Origin: Leadbetterella sp964489955 | Lineage (GTDB): Bacteria; Bacteroidota; Bacteroidia; Cytophagales; Spirosomataceae | Direction of reading: 5' to 3' | Length of the DNA stretch: 64,000 nt | Assembly: GCA_964489955.1 (NCBI GenBank) | Contig: CAZBAV010000001.1 | Coordinates: forward strand, 124,001-188,000 | Part shown: positions 43,944 to 52,373 of the stretch, piece by piece | How the letters are laid out: every line of letters starts with the position of its first letter | Numbering within the stretch: position 1 is the stretch's first letter | The notes under the pieces: generated by a model | What the model was told of the DNA's origin: nothing | Seen by the model: the letters and a program-made list of their open reading frames with translations, nothing else | Databases searched by the model: none | Translations under genes and position numbers: made by a program

Positions 43944-45598
43944 AGGATCATACCACCTGTTTGTAGCTGTCTATCTAGATTATACTTTATAAAACCCTCG
44001 TCCTCCTTCTTTATTTTATAAATACCGTAAGAGCCTGCTGGTATAACATTTATTGGGAAAGCAGTATTATAATAGAGAGTATAATAAGAGCGTTTTAAGG
44101 CAAAGTCTTTCAGGTTTGAACGTTGCTTACGAATAGGGAAAATAAACTGATACTGGTCATTTTCAAGAGAAAAATAGATTTCTTCTTCCGAACTTTCAAT
44201 TGGTCCTGAAATCATCAGATAGTTGTCTATAATACTATAGTCCAGGTTCTCCCGTTTTTTAGAGCTTGGCCATTTGTTAAACTGGTCTAAATTGGACTTA
44301 GGGAAAATATAACTTCCTGTTTCTAATGGTTCCTTCAAGAGAGGATTCACTCTTGAAACGTGACTAGAATCACTGTAACCGTTCGCCCAGGTGCCATTAA
44401 TCTGATAGTTTATAGCATCTGTTATCGTATTCTCCTTTACAAAATAGCCTGTTTGTGCTGCATTATAGTAAGAGAAGAGAAGTATTGAAAAAGTTACAAT
44501 AGATGTGGCTTTAGCTCCTTTTGAGCCAAAGTTTACAACATAAAAGCTCCAAAGACCAATTAAAAATAGGGAAGAGTTTATAGTATATCTACTCAATACT
44601 GGGAAACCCGTACGAGTTAAGCCCATTAGGATTCCTGTAGCAATAAAAAAAGCTAAAAATGCCAGGAAAAACTGGCTAGATTTAGACATTTTTAGTTTTT
44701 GTAAACTGTTTTTTAAGTGATTTAAAGGGTAAACCTTAAAAACGAGAAACAGTAACGCAATAAGACTGGTTAAGCCTAAGACCTGAGGTAGAAGCTGTTT
44801 TACGGCCGAAGCGTTAAGACTGCTGGATAAACCTACTATATTTAATGCATAAGCTCCTAGGAATTCGAAGCAATAACGTATAGCTGCAATCGGGTTTTCG
44901 GTAGGGGATATAACATCCGTGTTTACCCAGCTTGGTTTAGTGTACCCCGTAAAATAGACCAAGATGGTTATTATGGACAAAATAGCCCAAACGAGACTCT
45001 GCTTGTATTTTTGGTTTACCAATAGTAACAATCCGCCTAGGATAAAAACTAAGATGCCGTTTCCATGAGAAAAAATGGCCAAGACTGCAAAAACGAAACC
45101 CCATAAGAAGTATCTTTTTTCTAAATATATCAAAGAATAAATAGAAAGAACCATATAGAGTATAACAGAGAAGTTCTGGAAAGGAACCATTAAAGACTGT
45201 AAACTCTCATAGTATTGTGCATGGAAAAGTAGAAAAACTATAGGGAGGATTGCCCAGTAAGTAATTCTCTCTTTACGTAAAACCCTGTATACAATAAGAA
45301 AAATACCTATAAGGTTTACAAAACCCAGCATAGCAAGGGCTTTCAGTTCAAACTTTCCTGTGGCTATATAAATAAGGAGGGTAAAGAAACGATCGTTTAC
45401 AACTCGGTGTTCATTATTTAACGAAAAGAAATTATGGAGTTTCCAATTTAGAGGCTTGTCTGTAAACAGGTCATGCACAGGCAATATTATTCCATGGAAA
45501 TCATCCCACCAAGGAATATTTACGGTGATTTGATTCTGAAAAAACCATAAAAGGAGTATTGTAACTATAGCTATACACCAAAATGTCCACTTTTTCAT
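43940..45598 (-). CDS. Multi-spanning membrane protein, GT-C glycosyltransferase-like
   Basis: A 552-residue inner-membrane protein with about 10-11 spans in the first 400 residues and a C-terminal soluble tail of about 150 residues. Directly after the first span is NIPWWDDFHG with Asp32-Asp33, the place where GT-C transferases and oligosaccharide polymerases carry their catalytic acidic pair. I see no exact family. It stands alone on the minus strand, 6 bp upstream of ribF, and might glycosylate a lipid-linked or surface glycan. The family assignment is inference from topology and the acidic pair. Confidence 0.65.
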   Translation of the reverse strand: MKKWTFWCIAIVTILLLWFFQNQITVNIPWWDDFHGIILPVHDLFTDKPLNWKLHNFFSLNNEHRVVNDRFFTLLIYIATGKFELKALAMLGFVNLIGIFLIVYRVLRKERITYWAILPIVFLLFHAQYYESLQSLMVPFQNFSVILYMVLSIYSLIYLEKRYFLWGFVFAVLAIFSHGNGILVFILGGLLLLVNQKYKQSLVWAILSIITILVYFTGYTKPSWVNTDVISPTENPIAAIRYCFEFLGAYALNIVGLSSSLNASAVKQLLPQVLGLTSLIALLFLVFKVYPLNHLKNSLQKLKMSKSSQFFLAFLAFFIATGILMGLTRTGFPVLSRYTINSSLFLIGLWSFYVVNFGSKGAKATSIVTFSILLFSYYNAAQTGYFVKENTITDAINYQINGTWANGYSDSSHVSRVNPLLKEPLETGSYIFPKSNLDQFNKWPSSKKRENLDYSIIDNYLMISGPIESSEEEIYFSLENDQYQFIFPIRKQRSNLKDFALKRSYYTLYYNTAFPINVIPAGSYGIYKIKKEDEGFIKYNLDRQLQTGGMIL

Positions 45599-45603
45599 TT
45601 ACT

Positions 45604-46530
45604 TTATAGGTTTAATACCTCTCTCGCCTGTTTTGCATCTAGTGCTATTTGGGCTTTCAACTCGTCAATACCGCTAAATTTCTTTTCATCACGGATAAAA
45701 TCTATGAGTTCAACTAATACGTTCTCTCCGTAAATATCTTCTGAAAAATCGAAAATGTTAACTTCTTGAGTCACGCCTTTTCCTTCTACTGTCGGGCGTG
45801 AACCTATGTTCATTACTCCACCGTAGTACTGGCCGCGTACAAAGGCTTTTACTACATAAACGCCCGTTTTTGGTATTAGCTTGAACTCGTTCTCTATTTT
45901 TACATTTGCGGTTGGGAAACCTATGGTACGGCCTAATTGCCTACCTTTTACTACCGTACCAGAAAAGTGGTAGTTTCTACCAAGCAGCTCTTTTGCTATT
46001 TTCACATTGCCTTCAGCAATGGCCCTCCGTATTTTTGTAGAGCTTATTGTTATATTATCTACTTCTTGTCGGTTTATTTCTTCTATTTTTATCTTAAACC
46101 GTGTAGAATGCTCTAGAAGGTAATCAATTCCACCTTCTCTATTTTTACCAAACCTGTGGTCGTAACCAATAACTATGGCTTTTGTACCGAGGTTTTGTAT
46201 GAGAATTTCCTCTATATATTGTTCCCTACTTAGCTCAGAAAACTCACGAGTAAACGGTAAGATAACCATGTGGTCTACTCCAAGCTTTTCTACGAGTTCT
46301 ATTTTTTCTTCTATGGTAGTGAGAATCCGAGAAACATTGGCATTAGAAATGACCAATTTAGGATGAGGCCAAAAAGTAAGTAACACAGATTCGCCATCTA
46401 TTTCCTTTGCCTTTTCTACTAGGCGGGATATTATTTTTTGATGCCCCACATGTACGCCATCAAATGTACCCGTGGTTACCACTGCATTTCCTTTCGGGAG
46501 GAAATCACTTAGTTTGTGGCAAATTTTCAT
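45604..46530 (-). CDS. ribF: Bifunctional riboflavin kinase / FAD synthetase
   Basis: A 308-residue enzyme making FMN and then FAD. The N-terminal adenylyltransferase domain shows GTFDGVHVGH at residues 21-30 and the later ISSTKIRRAI motif near 163. The C-terminal riboflavin-kinase domain shows GRTIGFPTANV and VMNIGSRPTV. Length is standard. Its start overlaps the end of truB by 26 bp, the usual truB-ribF arrangement. Confidence 0.95.
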   Translation of the reverse strand: MKICHKLSDFLPKGNAVVTTGTFDGVHVGHQKIISRLVEKAKEIDGESVLLTFWPHPKLVISNANVSRILTTIEEKIELVEKLGVDHMVILPFTREFSELSREQYIEEILIQNLGTKAIVIGYDHRFGKNREGGIDYLLEHSTRFKIKIEEINRQEVDNITISSTKIRRAIAEGNVKIAKELLGRNYHFSGTVVKGRQLGRTIGFPTANVKIENEFKLIPKTGVYVVKAFVRGQYYGGVMNIGSRPTVEGKGVTQEVNIFDFSEDIYGENVLVELIDFIRDEKKFSGIDELKAQIALDAKQAREVLNL

Positions 46531-47200
46531 TGTACTTTTTTATAGTTTCTATCGCTTGGTCTACAGACCATGCATTTTGTACAGAGAACTGGCCAATGCC
46601 TTCTCTACGTAATTCTATTAAATGAGCTCCGCTACCCAAAGCTATTCCAAAGTCACGGGCTATACTTCTAATGTACGTCCCTTTGCTACAAATGATTTCA
46701 AAGCCTACTTCGGGGAAGTTTTCTGTGTTTATTTCAAACGAGAAAATTTCCAATTCCCGAGGTTTGATTTCTACATCTACACCTTTTCTGGCAGATTCGT
46801 ATGCCCGTTTACCATTAACTTTTACTGCAGAAAACACTGGCGGAACCTGACTTATCTTTCCTAAGAATAACAATCGGGCTTTTTCTAAGAGTTGGCTGTC
46901 TATATGCTCTATAGGAAACTCTTGGTCAACGTCGGTTTCAAGGTCAAAAGAAGGAGTTGTTTTACCCACTAAGAATTTGCCGGAATAAACCTTTACTTGC
47001 GATTGGTATAACTCAATCTCTTTTGTTTTTTTGCCTGTACAAATGATTAACAAACCTGTGGCTAAAGGGTCTAAAGTACCTGCGTGTCCTATCTTGATCT
47101 TTTGCGGTTTTAAAGCATACTTAAGCTTATTTACTACGTCAAAGCTAGTCCAAGTAAGGGGTTTGTCTACTAAAATTACCTCTCCCGATGCAAAATTCAT
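46505..47200 (-). CDS. truB: tRNA pseudouridine(55) synthase
   Basis: A 231-residue pseudouridine synthase acting on uridine 55 of tRNA. The catalytic aspartate is Asp44 in GHAGTLDPLATGLL. The later KGTYIRSIARDFG motif near 172 is present. The protein is short because it lacks the C-terminal PUA domain, which is usual in Bacteroidota. It lies 2 bp after uppP and overlaps ribF, forming a translation-coupled block. Confidence 0.95.
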   Translation of the reverse strand: MNFASGEVILVDKPLTWTSFDVVNKLKYALKPQKIKIGHAGTLDPLATGLLIICTGKKTKEIELYQSQVKVYSGKFLVGKTTPSFDLETDVDQEFPIEHIDSQLLEKARLLFLGKISQVPPVFSAVKVNGKRAYESARKGVDVEIKPRELEIFSFEINTENFPEVGFEIICSKGTYIRSIARDFGIALGSGAHLIELRREGIGQFSVQNAWSVDQAIETIKKYNENLPQTK

Positions 47201-47202
47201 CT

Positions 47203-47997
47203 TTAAATTATTTGTAGGCTATGACCACTAAGTAACATGATAATAATGATGCCGCCCACCACAATCCTGTACCAGCCAAATGCCTTGAATCCGTATTTTG
47301 AAACTACACCGATAAAGAATTTTATAGCTATTATAGCGACTACAAATCCAACTGCGTTTCCTACAAGAAGAAGGTTAATTTCTTTCTGGCTAAGCACAAA
47401 ACCTTTGTCCAGGTAGCTTTTCAGCTTAAGTACTGTGGCTCCAAGCATCATCGGAATCGCAAGGAAGAATGAAAACTCGGCGGCCGCTTTACGGGTCAGT
47501 TTTTGGGTCATACCTCCCACTATAGTACTGGCAGACCTTGAAGTTCCGGGAATAAGAGCAAGGCATTGGAACAGACCAATTTTTAATGCTTGCATGTAAC
47601 TTAGCTTATCTGAGTCATCAATTGTCGGTTTATTGAACCATTGATCTACAAATAGCAATATGACTCCGCCAATAACTAAGGTAATACCTACAGTGAGCGG
47701 ACTTTCTAGCAAAGAGTCTATTTGATCACTGAATAAAAAGCCAAAAATAGACGCAGGAATGGCCGCCACCACGAGTTTGAAATAAAAATTAAGTGACTGG
47801 AAAAACCTTTTGTAATATAAAACTAAAACAGAGAGTATGGTGCCCAACTGGATAGCTATGGTGAACAGTTTAACGAATGCATCAGTTTCTAAACCCATAA
47901 GTGCCGATGCGATAATCATATGACCTGTAGAAGAAACAGGCAAAAACTCTGTTAAGCCTTCTATAATGGCTAAAATAATAGCGTGTATAAAATCCAT
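47203..47997 (-). CDS. uppP: Undecaprenyl-diphosphatase
   Basis: A 264-residue inner-membrane enzyme that recycles the lipid carrier of peptidoglycan and glycans by removing a phosphate from undecaprenyl diphosphate. The active-site motifs are EGLTEFLPVSSTGHM at residues 13-27 and PGTSRSAST near 157. About seven or eight spans are predicted. It is one base from the DUF3098 gene and 2 bp from truB. Confidence 0.95.
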   Translation of the reverse strand: MDFIHAIILAIIEGLTEFLPVSSTGHMIIASALMGLETDAFVKLFTIAIQLGTILSVLVLYYKRFFQSLNFYFKLVVAAIPASIFGFLFSDQIDSLLESPLTVGITLVIGGVILLFVDQWFNKPTIDDSDKLSYMQALKIGLFQCLALIPGTSRSASTIVGGMTQKLTRKAAAEFSFFLAIPMMLGATVLKLKSYLDKGFVLSQKEINLLLVGNAVGFVVAIIAIKFFIGVVSKYGFKAFGWYRIVVGGIIIIMLLSGHSLQII

Positions 47998-48207
47998 TTA
48001 TTTCCTTAAGATGGCGTAAAATTCAATTAAAAAGCCTACAAAAACGATTATTGGCCCTAAGGTTATTCCTAAAAATCCGAAACCAAATTCTTCTTTGTCT
48101 AATGTCATAATAATAAAGCCAAGTGCTATAACACAGATGCCTATAATCATGAAAATATAGTTTTGCTTTTTAAAAGGTAGCGATGTCTTGTCGTTCTTGT
48201 TTGACAT
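47998..48207 (-). CDS. DUF3098 small membrane protein
   Basis: A 69-residue protein with a charged N-terminal segment and two membrane spans (IFMIIGICVIALGFIIMTL and LGITLGPIIVFVGFLIEFY). The position between ftsX and uppP and the length are typical of DUF3098, a Bacteroidota-specific family of unknown function. A role with FtsX in cell-envelope work is suggested only by this conserved context. It ends immediately next to the uppP start. Confidence 0.85.
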   Translation of the reverse strand: MSNKNDKTSLPFKKQNYIFMIIGICVIALGFIIMTLDKEEFGFGFLGITLGPIIVFVGFLIEFYAILRK

Positions 48208-48219
48208 AAAAATATATTT

Positions 48220-49098
48220 TTAGTAAAGTTTATCTAATTCCATTTTGTTATAACGTGCTACTGATTGGTATGTACTAAGTGTGCCTACTAATGGGCCTAA
48301 AATTAACAGTATACCAAAAAGTACATACAAAAGAGTGTTGTTTCCCAGGAGTGACAGACCTTCTATTTGTTTTGTAGTAACATACACAGTTACATAAATT
48401 AGTACTACACTTAATATACCAGCAAATAAACCTTGAAGTAAGCCTGTCCGTAAAAAGGGTTTTTGTATAAACCAATCTGTGGCACCTACCAGCTGCATTG
48501 TTCTGATAATGAAGCGTTGAGAGTATAAAGCAAGTTTTATCGTGTTATTAATAAGTAAGAGAGTAGCCACAAAGAATATAAGCACTACTACAGATACTAT
48601 TTTATAAATCTTATTTATGTTGGTGATTACGCCTTGTAGGAAATCTTTAGGGTAATCTACCTCTGCTACCCCTGGCATAGCTTCTATTTGTTGTTTAAGT
48701 TGAGATAGTTTGCTGCTAGAGATATGTTCTTCCTTTAACCGTATAGTATAGTGGTTAAACAAAGGATTGTCTGATAATGCTTCTCTGAAATCTTCACCAG
48801 TTTCTTTTAGGAAAACTTCCGCAGCTTCTTCTTTGGATTTATAAAGTATAGCAGGAACATTATTTGTGATATCTGCAATATCCATCTTAAGCAGTTGGGA
48901 ACGCAAACTTACAACCGTTACAGAATCTGCCTCGTTTCTAAGGAAAACCTGTAGCTCTACATTCTGTTTTACGTACTTTATAAACTCTTTTGAGGTTATA
49001 GCAAGCCATCCGCAAAAACCAATAAGAAACAGGGCAACTGTAAGACTTACAGTTATTAAAATACCCGGATAATTTCCTAGTTTACTGTTGATATTCAT
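48220..49098 (-). CDS. ftsX: Cell-division ABC permease FtsX
   Basis: A 292-residue membrane protein from the ATG at 49098. It has the FtsX layout: cytoplasmic tail, one span (GILITVSLTVALFLIGFCGW), a periplasmic domain of about 120 residues, and three C-terminal spans (IVSVVVLIFFVATLLL onward). FtsX regulates septal peptidoglycan hydrolases with FtsE, whose gene is at 54727-55398 and not adjacent. The longer frame to 49125 starts with a TTG that lies inside a promoter-like -7 box. Confidence 0.9.
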   Translation of the reverse strand: MNINSKLGNYPGILITVSLTVALFLIGFCGWLAITSKEFIKYVKQNVELQVFLRNEADSVTVVSLRSQLLKMDIADITNNVPAILYKSKEEAAEVFLKETGEDFREALSDNPLFNHYTIRLKEEHISSSKLSQLKQQIEAMPGVAEVDYPKDFLQGVITNINKIYKIVSVVVLIFFVATLLLINNTIKLALYSQRFIIRTMQLVGATDWFIQKPFLRTGLLQGLFAGILSVVLIYVTVYVTTKQIEGLSLLGNNTLLYVLFGILLILGPLVGTLSTYQSVARYNKMELDKLY

Positions 49099-49122
49099 TG
49101 TTTTGCTATTGAATACTTGGTT

Positions 49123-49130
49123 CAAAGATA
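49123..49130 (-). promoter_or_regulatory. Possible -7 element of the ftsX block
   Basis: On the minus strand TATCTTTG fits TAnnTTTG and lies 24 bp before the ATG at 49098. It overlaps the alternative TTG start at 49125. No TTG at -33. Confidence 0.45.
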
Positions 49131-49174
49131 AGTTAAACTATTGTACATCTGCCTATTTTAAGGTTTTTTAAGGA

Positions 49175-50035
49175 TTATTCACCTCTCTTTGCTAACTCTT
49201 TTAGCGAGTTCCATTCGGCAATCATCTCTGGCATGTTTTGTTCTATTATAGCTTCTATTCTTGTTGTGATTTCCTCTAATGTGGCATTATCATCAAAAGT
49301 TATAGGTTTCTTAAACTTTACGCTTAGAGTGGTATTCCGCCTTTTGTACTTTAGGCCGGTTTTGTTAAAAGCCCTTCGGAAACCATTTATTACTACAGGT
49401 ACTATGATAGGTTTGTTTTCCATAATCATATGGGCAGTACCTTTCCGGATAGGAGCATAAGGACTGGTGGTGCCTTGCGGGAAACTTACTACCCAGCCAG
49501 CTTTCAAGGCTTTTGATACATTATCGCCTGCTGAGGAATCTACTTCTCTTTTTACATTTTGGCCTTCTGCACGCCAGCTTCTTTCTACCAAGATTGCACC
49601 AGCCAGGCTGAAAATCTTAGGTAAAAGTCCCTTTTTCATTGTCTCTTTTGCTGCCACATAAAAGGTGTATGCACGGGGGGCAAAGAGATATATAGGAAAC
49701 AGCTTCTTACCAAACCCCCATTTGTTGTTCGAGAAAATGTGGTAAAAAGAAATTACGTCGGCAAAGTAGGTTTGATGGTTAGATATAAAGAAGACATTTG
49801 TATTAGGCAATTCATCTAAATACTCATCTCCTTCTATTTTTAGTTTATTGGCAACCGCAATTTTCCAAAATGTAAACCAGCCTGCACAGAAAATAATAAT
49901 TCTTTTCAGTACCATCCAATTACCAAAAGGGTCTCGTTGGAATAAGCCTAATAAATCGAAATGAGCCAGAAACCTTAAAAAAACATTAGGATTATGGCTG
50001 CGACGAGGCAAGAAGTTCTTTAATATCCGAATCAT
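49175..50035 (-). CDS. 1-acyl-sn-glycerol-3-phosphate acyltransferase-like (PlsC family, variant motifs)
   Basis: A 286-residue acyltransferase. Motif I is NHQTYFAD (His87 to Asp93), five residues between His and Asp instead of the usual four of HX4D. Motif III is FPQGTTS (residues 185-191), where FPEGTRS is the norm. Motif IV PIIVPVVI is standard, and one span lies at about 44-62. The fold is clearly PlsC-like. The altered residues raise the possibility of a different acceptor or a changed mechanism, not loss of function. It lies 11 bp downstream of the nuclease gene. Confidence 0.8.
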   Translation of the reverse strand: MIRILKNFLPRRSHNPNVFLRFLAHFDLLGLFQRDPFGNWMVLKRIIIFCAGWFTFWKIAVANKLKIEGDEYLDELPNTNVFFISNHQTYFADVISFYHIFSNNKWGFGKKLFPIYLFAPRAYTFYVAAKETMKKGLLPKIFSLAGAILVERSWRAEGQNVKREVDSSAGDNVSKALKAGWVVSFPQGTTSPYAPIRKGTAHMIMENKPIIVPVVINGFRRAFNKTGLKYKRRNTTLSVKFKKPITFDDNATLEEITTRIEAIIEQNMPEMIAEWNSLKELAKRGE

Positions 50036-50046
50036 AGTGTGGCGTT

Positions 50047-50631
50047 TTAGTTCCGCTTGTCTAGCTCGTCTCTAATTTTTGCTGCCTTTTCGTATTCTTC
50101 GTTTACTATGGCTTCGGCAAGCTGAGCTTGCAAATCAGATAGGGAAAGTTGGTCTAATTTATCTTTGCTCTTAACCGGTACTACTTTAGATGATTTGGGC
50201 TCGGGATTTTCTTCTCCCATTTCTTCTGCCGTGATTCCTGCTACTTTTAGTACCTCATTTGTAGTGTAAATAGGGGCATTAAAACGAATAGCAATGGCAA
50301 TGGCGTCAGACGGACGGGCATCAATATTTTTTTGCCTTATACCATCAGTACAAACTATGGTAGAGTAAAAGACGCCTTCTTGGATATCTGATATGACAAT
50401 TTCCTCAATCGAGAAATCAAAAGACTTTGCAAAAGATTTGAATAAGTCGTGTGTGAGTGGCCTCGAAGGGTTTATTTTTTCTATTTCTAATGCTATGGCC
50501 TGGGCTTCGAAAATCCCAATAATGATTGGGAGCCGCCTGTCGCCAGCAATCTCATCTAGTACTAATGCAAAAGAACCTGCCTGTAACTGACTAGGAGAGA
50601 GGTTTAATATTTCTAATTTTATTTTTTCCAC
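50047..50631 (-). CDS. Bifunctional nuclease (BFN/DUF151) family protein with UVR-like tail
   Basis: A 194-residue protein from the GTG at 50631. The DUF151 domain (about 1-135) contains FALVLDEIAGDRRLPIIIG and DARPSDAIAIAIRFNAPIY. The C-terminal helix-hairpin SDLQAQLAEAIVNEEYEKAA is a UVR domain, a common pairing in Bacteroidota. The plant family member has RNase and DNase activity; the bacterial role is unproven. The frame is open to 50721, but the family N terminus fits the GTG. The likely -7 box lies only four bases before it. Confidence 0.85.
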   Translation of the reverse strand: MEKIKLEILNLSPSQLQAGSFALVLDEIAGDRRLPIIIGIFEAQAIALEIEKINPSRPLTHDLFKSFAKSFDFSIEEIVISDIQEGVFYSTIVCTDGIRQKNIDARPSDAIAIAIRFNAPIYTTNEVLKVAGITAEEMGEENPEPKSSKVVPVKSKDKLDQLSLSDLQAQLAEAIVNEEYEKAAKIRDELDKRN

Positions 50632-50635
50632 ACTG

Positions 50636-50643
50636 CAAATATA
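50636..50643 (-). promoter_or_regulatory. Possible -7 element of the bifunctional nuclease gene
   Basis: On the minus strand TATATTTG fits TAnnTTTG, only four bases before the GTG start at 50631. If used, the transcript would be almost leaderless. Confidence 0.4.
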
Positions 50644-50689
50644 GCTTTCTAAATTCTCTTTTTTGTCTAGTTCGGGCTTTTTTTGTGAA

Positions 50690-51481
50690 CTACCTAAAGT
50701 ACTGCTCCACACCCATACCAAATAAGGAAAAATCGTATTTGGCTGGGTCGTTACTATCCAGAGTCTTTAAGACTTGTGTAATTTCTGTAGCCATAGCCCA
50801 GTCGGCTTTCGGTCGGTTTGTTAAGTTTAATTTGCGGGCAACGTTTTCTACATGTACATCGCAAGGGATAATAAGCTCGCTGGTAGGGATCTTTTTCCAC
50901 AAACCGAAGTCAACACCTTGCTCGTCTTTACGTACCATCCAGCGTAAATACATGTTGAGTCTTTTGCAGGCACTACCAGATATGGGTGATGGGATGTGTT
51001 TAGAAGTTCTCACCTTTTCTGTTTCGCCGGCAAAAAAGTACGATTTGAAATTCATGAGGCTTTGTTTTGTGTGTTCTTCGGTGCGGTCTCCAAGTACAAA
51101 AGCATCTTCTAGGCTGCTATGCTTTTGGTAGTGCTGCTGTAAAAAATGCAAGGTATAAAGGAGGTCGAAGCTATTAAAAGTACGATGTTTAAACCCTAAT
51201 AATTGTTTTTCCTTTTCCAGTTGGGCATTACGTATAAAGTCATAAGGCGTTCCATCCATGTAAGATAGAAGTTCTTTGCACTTGCTAATAATAGTTTTAC
51301 GTTGTCCCCATGCTAAGATAGCCGCAAAAAAACCTGCAATTTCAATATCCTGCTTTAGAGTATATGAATGAGGTATTTGTATTGGATCGTTTTCTATAAA
51401 GCCCGGCTTGTTATACTCTATGAACTTACGTTCTAGTAGCTCCGCTGTCTCTTTACTTACCTGCAACTGGATTTTCGGCAA
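50690..51481 (-). CDS. TIGR02757 family protein (DUF2400)
   Basis: A 263-residue cytoplasmic protein. Conserved family segments are ENDPIQIPHSYTLKQDIEIA, AAILAWGQRKTII and NMYLRWMVRKDEQGVDFGLW. The last segment recalls HhH-GPD DNA glycosylases, to which this family is distantly related. It is of unknown function and common in Bacteroidota. The TTG start at 51481 overlaps the LysM gene by 29 bp; a later TTG at 51466 is also possible. Confidence 0.85.
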   Translation of the reverse strand: MPKIQLQVSKETAELLERKFIEYNKPGFIENDPIQIPHSYTLKQDIEIAGFFAAILAWGQRKTIISKCKELLSYMDGTPYDFIRNAQLEKEKQLLGFKHRTFNSFDLLYTLHFLQQHYQKHSSLEDAFVLGDRTEEHTKQSLMNFKSYFFAGETEKVRTSKHIPSPISGSACKRLNMYLRWMVRKDEQGVDFGLWKKIPTSELIIPCDVHVENVARKLNLTNRPKADWAMATEITQVLKTLDSNDPAKYDFSLFGMGVEQYFR

Positions 51482-52262
51482 AAGGTAAATAATATTCTAC
51501 AGTGGCTCTCATACGGGTATCTGTAGGTCTCAGCTGATAATAAGCATAAGGAGACAGTTTAACCATAATGTTTTGATCTGGGCCTACCTGACTCAAGTTT
51601 GCTATTACTTTTGCTACAATACTATGACCGGTGGCCTCATTAGTGACTTTTATATTTGAACCCACAGGAGCCGTTCTATGTAGTGCCAAATATATATTGG
51701 CTCTGTTGGGCGTAGAAATAACTTCGGCTAAACCTGTTTCTTTAACATCTCGGCCAACTCGTTTCATTACGAGTTCGGTTCCTCTTTTAGATGTACTTGC
51801 GATTTTCGCAATCTCTGTAGCATCTACCTTTAATTTATCGCCAACTTTTATGGAATTATTAGTAAGGTTATTGGCTTCTACTAAGTTAGAGATGTCAATA
51901 TTATACTTTTTAGAGATAGAGAAAACAGTCTCTTTTGCTTGTACTACGTGGGTCTTTTCAGTAGTTTTTGTGGCATCTTTAGTACCATCCGTTTTTTTTG
52001 CGATAACAACGGCGTTAGCTGGAGTTGGGCTATTCTTGGGGAATTTTATGGACTGTCCCACTTTTATATCAGCTTTACCGTCCGCAAACTCTGGGTTTAA
52101 CGTCTCTACTGTGGCAAAATTAGTGTTATATTTTTTTACCAAACTATAAAGCGTCTCTTTGGCTTGTACTTTATGTATTATGTACGATTCATTGTTTCCC
52201 TTTTGCGAAAATACAGCAAAAGACAACAACAAGAATGTTGGTAGGATAAGATACTTTTTCAT
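51453..52262 (-). CDS. Secreted LysM protein with RlpA-like C-terminal domain
   Basis: A 269-residue exported protein: signal peptide (LPTFLLLSFAVFS), LysM 1 at about 28-74 (KVQAKETLYSLVKKYNTN), LysM 2 at about 104-150 (VVQAKETVFSISKKYNID), then a beta domain from about 165 with STPNRANIYLALHRTAPVG and ANLSQVGPDQNIMV, the pattern of double-psi beta-barrel RlpA-like proteins. It probably binds peptidoglycan. The catalytic histidine-aspartate pair of lytic RlpA proteins is not obvious. It is upstream of the TIGR02757 gene, whose start it overlaps. Confidence 0.85.
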   Translation of the reverse strand: MKKYLILPTFLLLSFAVFSQKGNNESYIIHKVQAKETLYSLVKKYNTNFATVETLNPEFADGKADIKVGQSIKFPKNSPTPANAVVIAKKTDGTKDATKTTEKTHVVQAKETVFSISKKYNIDISNLVEANNLTNNSIKVGDKLKVDATEIAKIASTSKRGTELVMKRVGRDVKETGLAEVISTPNRANIYLALHRTAPVGSNIKVTNEATGHSIVAKVIANLSQVGPDQNIMVKLSPYAYYQLRPTDTRMRATVEYYLPFAENPVAGK

Positions 52263-52330
52263 TTGTTTTTGTAGGAAAGCTTATTACAAAAGTACTTATT
52301 TTTTATAATTTCCCAATAAGTAAAGGAAAT

Positions 52331-52352
52331 TATATTTGCTTGGTTAAATTTG
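52331..52352 (+). promoter_or_regulatory. Possible promoter of the kdsB-porX operon
   Basis: Two overlapping TAnnTTTG matches, TATATTTG at 52331-52338 and TAAATTTG at 52345-52352, lie 22-43 bp before the kdsB start. No clear -33. Confidence 0.4.
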
Positions 52353-52373
52353 TAGTATAAAACAATATTCACA

